A program made the position numbers and the translations under genes. A stretch of 33,714 nt of DNA from the NCBI GenBank assembly GCA_012514235.1, contig JAAZAR010000073.1, positions 1-33,714 of the forward strand, in the 5' to 3' direction. Positions within the stretch are counted from its first letter, which is position 1, and each line of letters starts with the position of its first letter. Below are positions 32,042 to 33,714 of the stretch, in pieces. The DNA is from Actinomycetota bacterium. GTDB taxonomy: Bacteria; Actinomycetota; Thermoleophilia; UBA2241. The notes beneath the pieces were generated by a model that made no database searches, was not told the DNA's origin, and saw only the letters and a list, made by a program, of their open reading frames with translations.

Positions 32042-33031
32042 ATGATCCGCAGCCATCGTCGCACCCGTCTCGTCTTCATTCTCCTCGCCACGCTCGTCCT
32101 GACCGCGATCGCCGCCGCCTGCTCCGCACAGGTGAGCGTCGGCGCCTCGGGCGGTGGCACACCCGTCTCGGCCGCCGGAGAGACGCCTGCAGCAGGATCG
32201 GCCGGCTCAGGAGAGGGCGGAGTGCCGGCCGCCCGAGGCGCAGCCTCGGGCGACATGGCACGCATCCTCAGTGCGCTCGGGTACATGCGGGCCGTCGAGC
32301 CCGACAGGCCCGTGGTCGTGCTGCTCGGCGGCTCCGCGGCCCGCGAGTCGACGATCAGCGACGCCGCCTGGCGCGAACAGATCGAGCGCAAAGGCGGTCC
32401 GGCGACGCTCGCGTGGAACATGGGGTCCCGCAATCGCACCATGGCGCAGAACATCGCCATCGTGCAGAAGCTGCCTCCGGGCGCGAGCGCGCTCGTGTAC
32501 ATCGGCGTCAACCTCGGATCGTTCACCTCCGCCCAGAAGTCGGCGACGGTCACGCTGCCCACGCCGCTGCCGACGGCGGAACCTTCGCTCAAGCAGCCGC
32601 ACTCCTACTCGTCCCGCAAGATCCTGTCCAAGGCGAAGAAGAAGGCCCTCGTCAAGGCCTGGCAGAAGGACCGCTACCCCGTCTTCAAGCGCAACTTCGC
32701 CACGAGCGCCAAGAAGCTGGAGCAGCTCATCAAGGTCTGCCAGCGGCGCGGCTACTGCCCGGTCCTGTTCGAGCTGCCGAGGAACACCGCCGTCATCGGC
32801 AGCGCGCTCAACGCGCCCACCAAGAGGTACCGAGACAAGTGCCGTGCCCTCAGCAAGAAGTACGGGATCCCGTGGGTGAGCTTCGTGTCCGCGGCGAAGC
32901 TTCCGAACTCCAGCTTCTACGACCTGTGGCACCTCGTCGAGCCAGGCCGCAAGGTATGGCAAGGACTGCTCAGCTCGAGGACGGCCAAGATCCTGAACAG
33001 CGACGCCTTCCAGGATGACGGCGGCTCGTAA
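32042..33031 (+). CDS. Exported SGNH-like hydrolase, tandem copy 1
   Basis: A 329-residue exported protein. The signal (1-26) ends in IAAACS, with Cys27 a possible lipid anchor. A Gly/Ala/Ser linker (33-70) leads to a domain with SGNH traits: VVVLLGGSAARE (91-102, candidate nucleophile Ser98), NMGSRNRTMAQN (126-137), YIGVNLGS (153-160, Asn157) and FYDLWHLVEPG (292-302, a D-x-x-H pair Asp294/His297). A Lys/Arg-rich insert (183-224) separates the halves. GDSL/SGNH enzymes cleave or transfer acyl esters; relatives act on envelope polysaccharide, but the substrate here is unknown. The gene overlaps its tandem copy by 17 bp. Confidence 0.75.
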   Translation: MIRSHRRTRLVFILLATLVLTAIAAACSAQVSVGASGGGTPVSAAGETPAAGSAGSGEGGVPAARGAASGDMARILSALGYMRAVEPDRPVVVLLGGSAARESTISDAAWREQIERKGGPATLAWNMGSRNRTMAQNIAIVQKLPPGASALVYIGVNLGSFTSAQKSATVTLPTPLPTAEPSLKQPHSYSSRKILSKAKKKALVKAWQKDRYPVFKRNFATSAKKLEQLIKVCQRRGYCPVLFELPRNTAVIGSALNAPTKRYRDKCRALSKKYGIPWVSFVSAAKLPNSSFYDLWHLVEPGRKVWQGLLSSRTAKILNSDAFQDDGGS

Positions 33032-33714
33032 GAGCCTGGCGCGCCGCTGCCTGACGGCCGCCGCACGGCCGGCCGGCATCGTCCTTGCGGCGGCCGCCCT
33101 GGCGGCGCTCACATCCGCAGCGGCGCCGGCGAGGGCCGGCGAGGGCGCCGGCGCCGCAACCGCGCGACTCGGGGCGGCCCCTGCGCCGGCGTCGACCTCC
33201 TCGTCCGTGCTGGTCGCTCCACGTGGCGAAGAGCTGCGCGGCGGCGACTACGGCAAGGACTGGCAGCACTGCGTCCAGGTGATCGCCAACCTCCGCGCCG
33301 AGCCCCCCACGGTGCCGCTGGTCGTGCTGCTGGGCGGGTCGGCGGCGCGAGAGTGCACTGTCCTGGACGACCACTGGGAGCGGCAGATCGAACGTCGCAG
33401 CGGATACGTGGTGGACGCCTACAACCTCGGTTCCAAGCACCGCTCGTACGCCCAGGACCTCGCGTTCGTGAACCTCCTTCCGAAGAACGTGCCCACCATC
33501 GTCTACATCGGCGTCAACCTGGGCCGGTTCTGTCTCCCCGTGCGACCGGCCGCCATCAAGCTCCCCAAGCCGAAGCCGCTGCCCCGCTACACCCAGCACG
33601 TGTACTCGAAGAAGCGCATCCAGAGCAGATCGCAGAAGCGCTACTACGTGTCCTACTGGCTCAGCCGCCGCTACCCAGAGTTCCGCGCCAACTACCGGCG
33701 GGAGCTCGCGCAGC
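33015..33714 (+). CDS. Exported SGNH-like hydrolase, tandem copy 2 (cut by window end)
   Basis: An open frame from ATG 33015 runs off the window, 233 codons so far. A signal peptide (about 1-42, ending in APARAGEG) is followed by a low-complexity linker and the same core as copy 1: VVLLGGSAARECT, QIERR, NLGSKHRSYAQD, YIGVNLGRF, and the basic insert HVYSKKRIQSRSQKR with RYPEFRANYR. The C-terminal D-x-x-H region is outside the window. It overlaps copy 1 by 17 bp in another frame, so the two are cotranscribed and probably coupled. It has no recognisable lipobox, so copy 2 may be freely secreted while copy 1 is anchored. Confidence 0.75.
   Translation, partial: MTAARKSLARRCLTAAARPAGIVLAAAALAALTSAAAPARAGEGAGAATARLGAAPAPASTSSSVLVAPRGEELRGGDYGKDWQHCVQVIANLRAEPPTVPLVVLLGGSAARECTVLDDHWERQIERRSGYVVDAYNLGSKHRSYAQDLAFVNLLPKNVPTIVYIGVNLGRFCLPVRPAAIKLPKPKPLPRYTQHVYSKKRIQSRSQKRYYVSYWLSRRYPEFRANYRRELAQ

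Noticed and set aside
1..33714. CRISPR arrays, replication origin, prophage or defence island
   Set aside because: No regularly spaced repeats, DnaA-box clusters, structural phage genes or known defence genes were seen.

Overview
The window is uniformly GC-rich, densely packed and almost all chromosomal housekeeping or metabolic sequence. Actinobacterial-type families, frequent GTG/TTG starts, probable leaderless mRNAs and -10 boxes of the form TAnnnT point to a high-GC actinobacterium. It may be a deep lineage rather than a Streptomyces or Mycobacterium relative, because a glutaminyl-tRNA synthetase is present. The exact taxon cannot be read from the sequence.

Layout. 1-3.0 kb (minus): 5' part of a malic enzyme gene, an alanine-glyoxylate-type aminotransferase, a DUF3870-like protein and a small membrane protein. 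3.1-7.6 kb: a SIRT5/CobB-like sirtuin, a YdeI/OmdA-like protein, a glyoxalase-fold protein, a coupled pair (FN3-like protein and membrane protein) and a double-GNAT acetyltransferase. 7.7-9.25 kb: tRNA-Glu(CTC) followed by an accessory patch with a broken IS256-family element. 9.26-12.6 kb: a CPA2-type antiporter, tRNA-Gln(CTG) and glnS. 12.6-16.0 kb (minus): a P1B metal ATPase with an unusual CPD motif, and a lipoprotein-like alpha/beta hydrolase. 16.2-18.7 kb: a class-III PLP enzyme and a PAS/ATPase membrane sensor. 18.9-23.2 kb: a three-gene operon, marR plus the two halves of a heterodimeric ABC exporter, with a palindrome placed inside the marR promoter. 23.2-26.8 kb (minus): a membrane alpha/beta hydrolase, a NodB polysaccharide deacetylase and a class I/II aminotransferase. 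27.0-30.8 kb (plus): an aromatic-amino-acid decarboxylase-like enzyme, a secreted coiled-coil cell-wall hydrolase, a small protein and a membrane serine protease of the SDH_sah/ClpP fold. 31.0-33.7 kb: a monoacylglycerol-lipase-like hydrolase and two tandem, overlapping exported SGNH-like proteins, the second cut by the window end.

Cross-cutting observations. A recurrent extended -10 element, TGnTAnnnT, lies upstream of at least nine genes or RNAs. At several genes the -10 sits only 6-10 nt from a start codon with no Shine-Dalgarno sequence, which predicts leaderless transcripts (glnS, marR, the PLP enzyme at 16158, and probably the GNAT and YdeI genes). I found no CRISPR array, no intact mobile element, no origin and no complete novel defence or biosynthetic system. 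The best leads for something undescribed are the tandem SGNH-like exported pair, the CPD-type metal ATPase, the glnS/tRNA-Gln linkage, the hairpin cluster before the cell-wall hydrolase and the sensor that lacks a phospho-acceptor histidine region.
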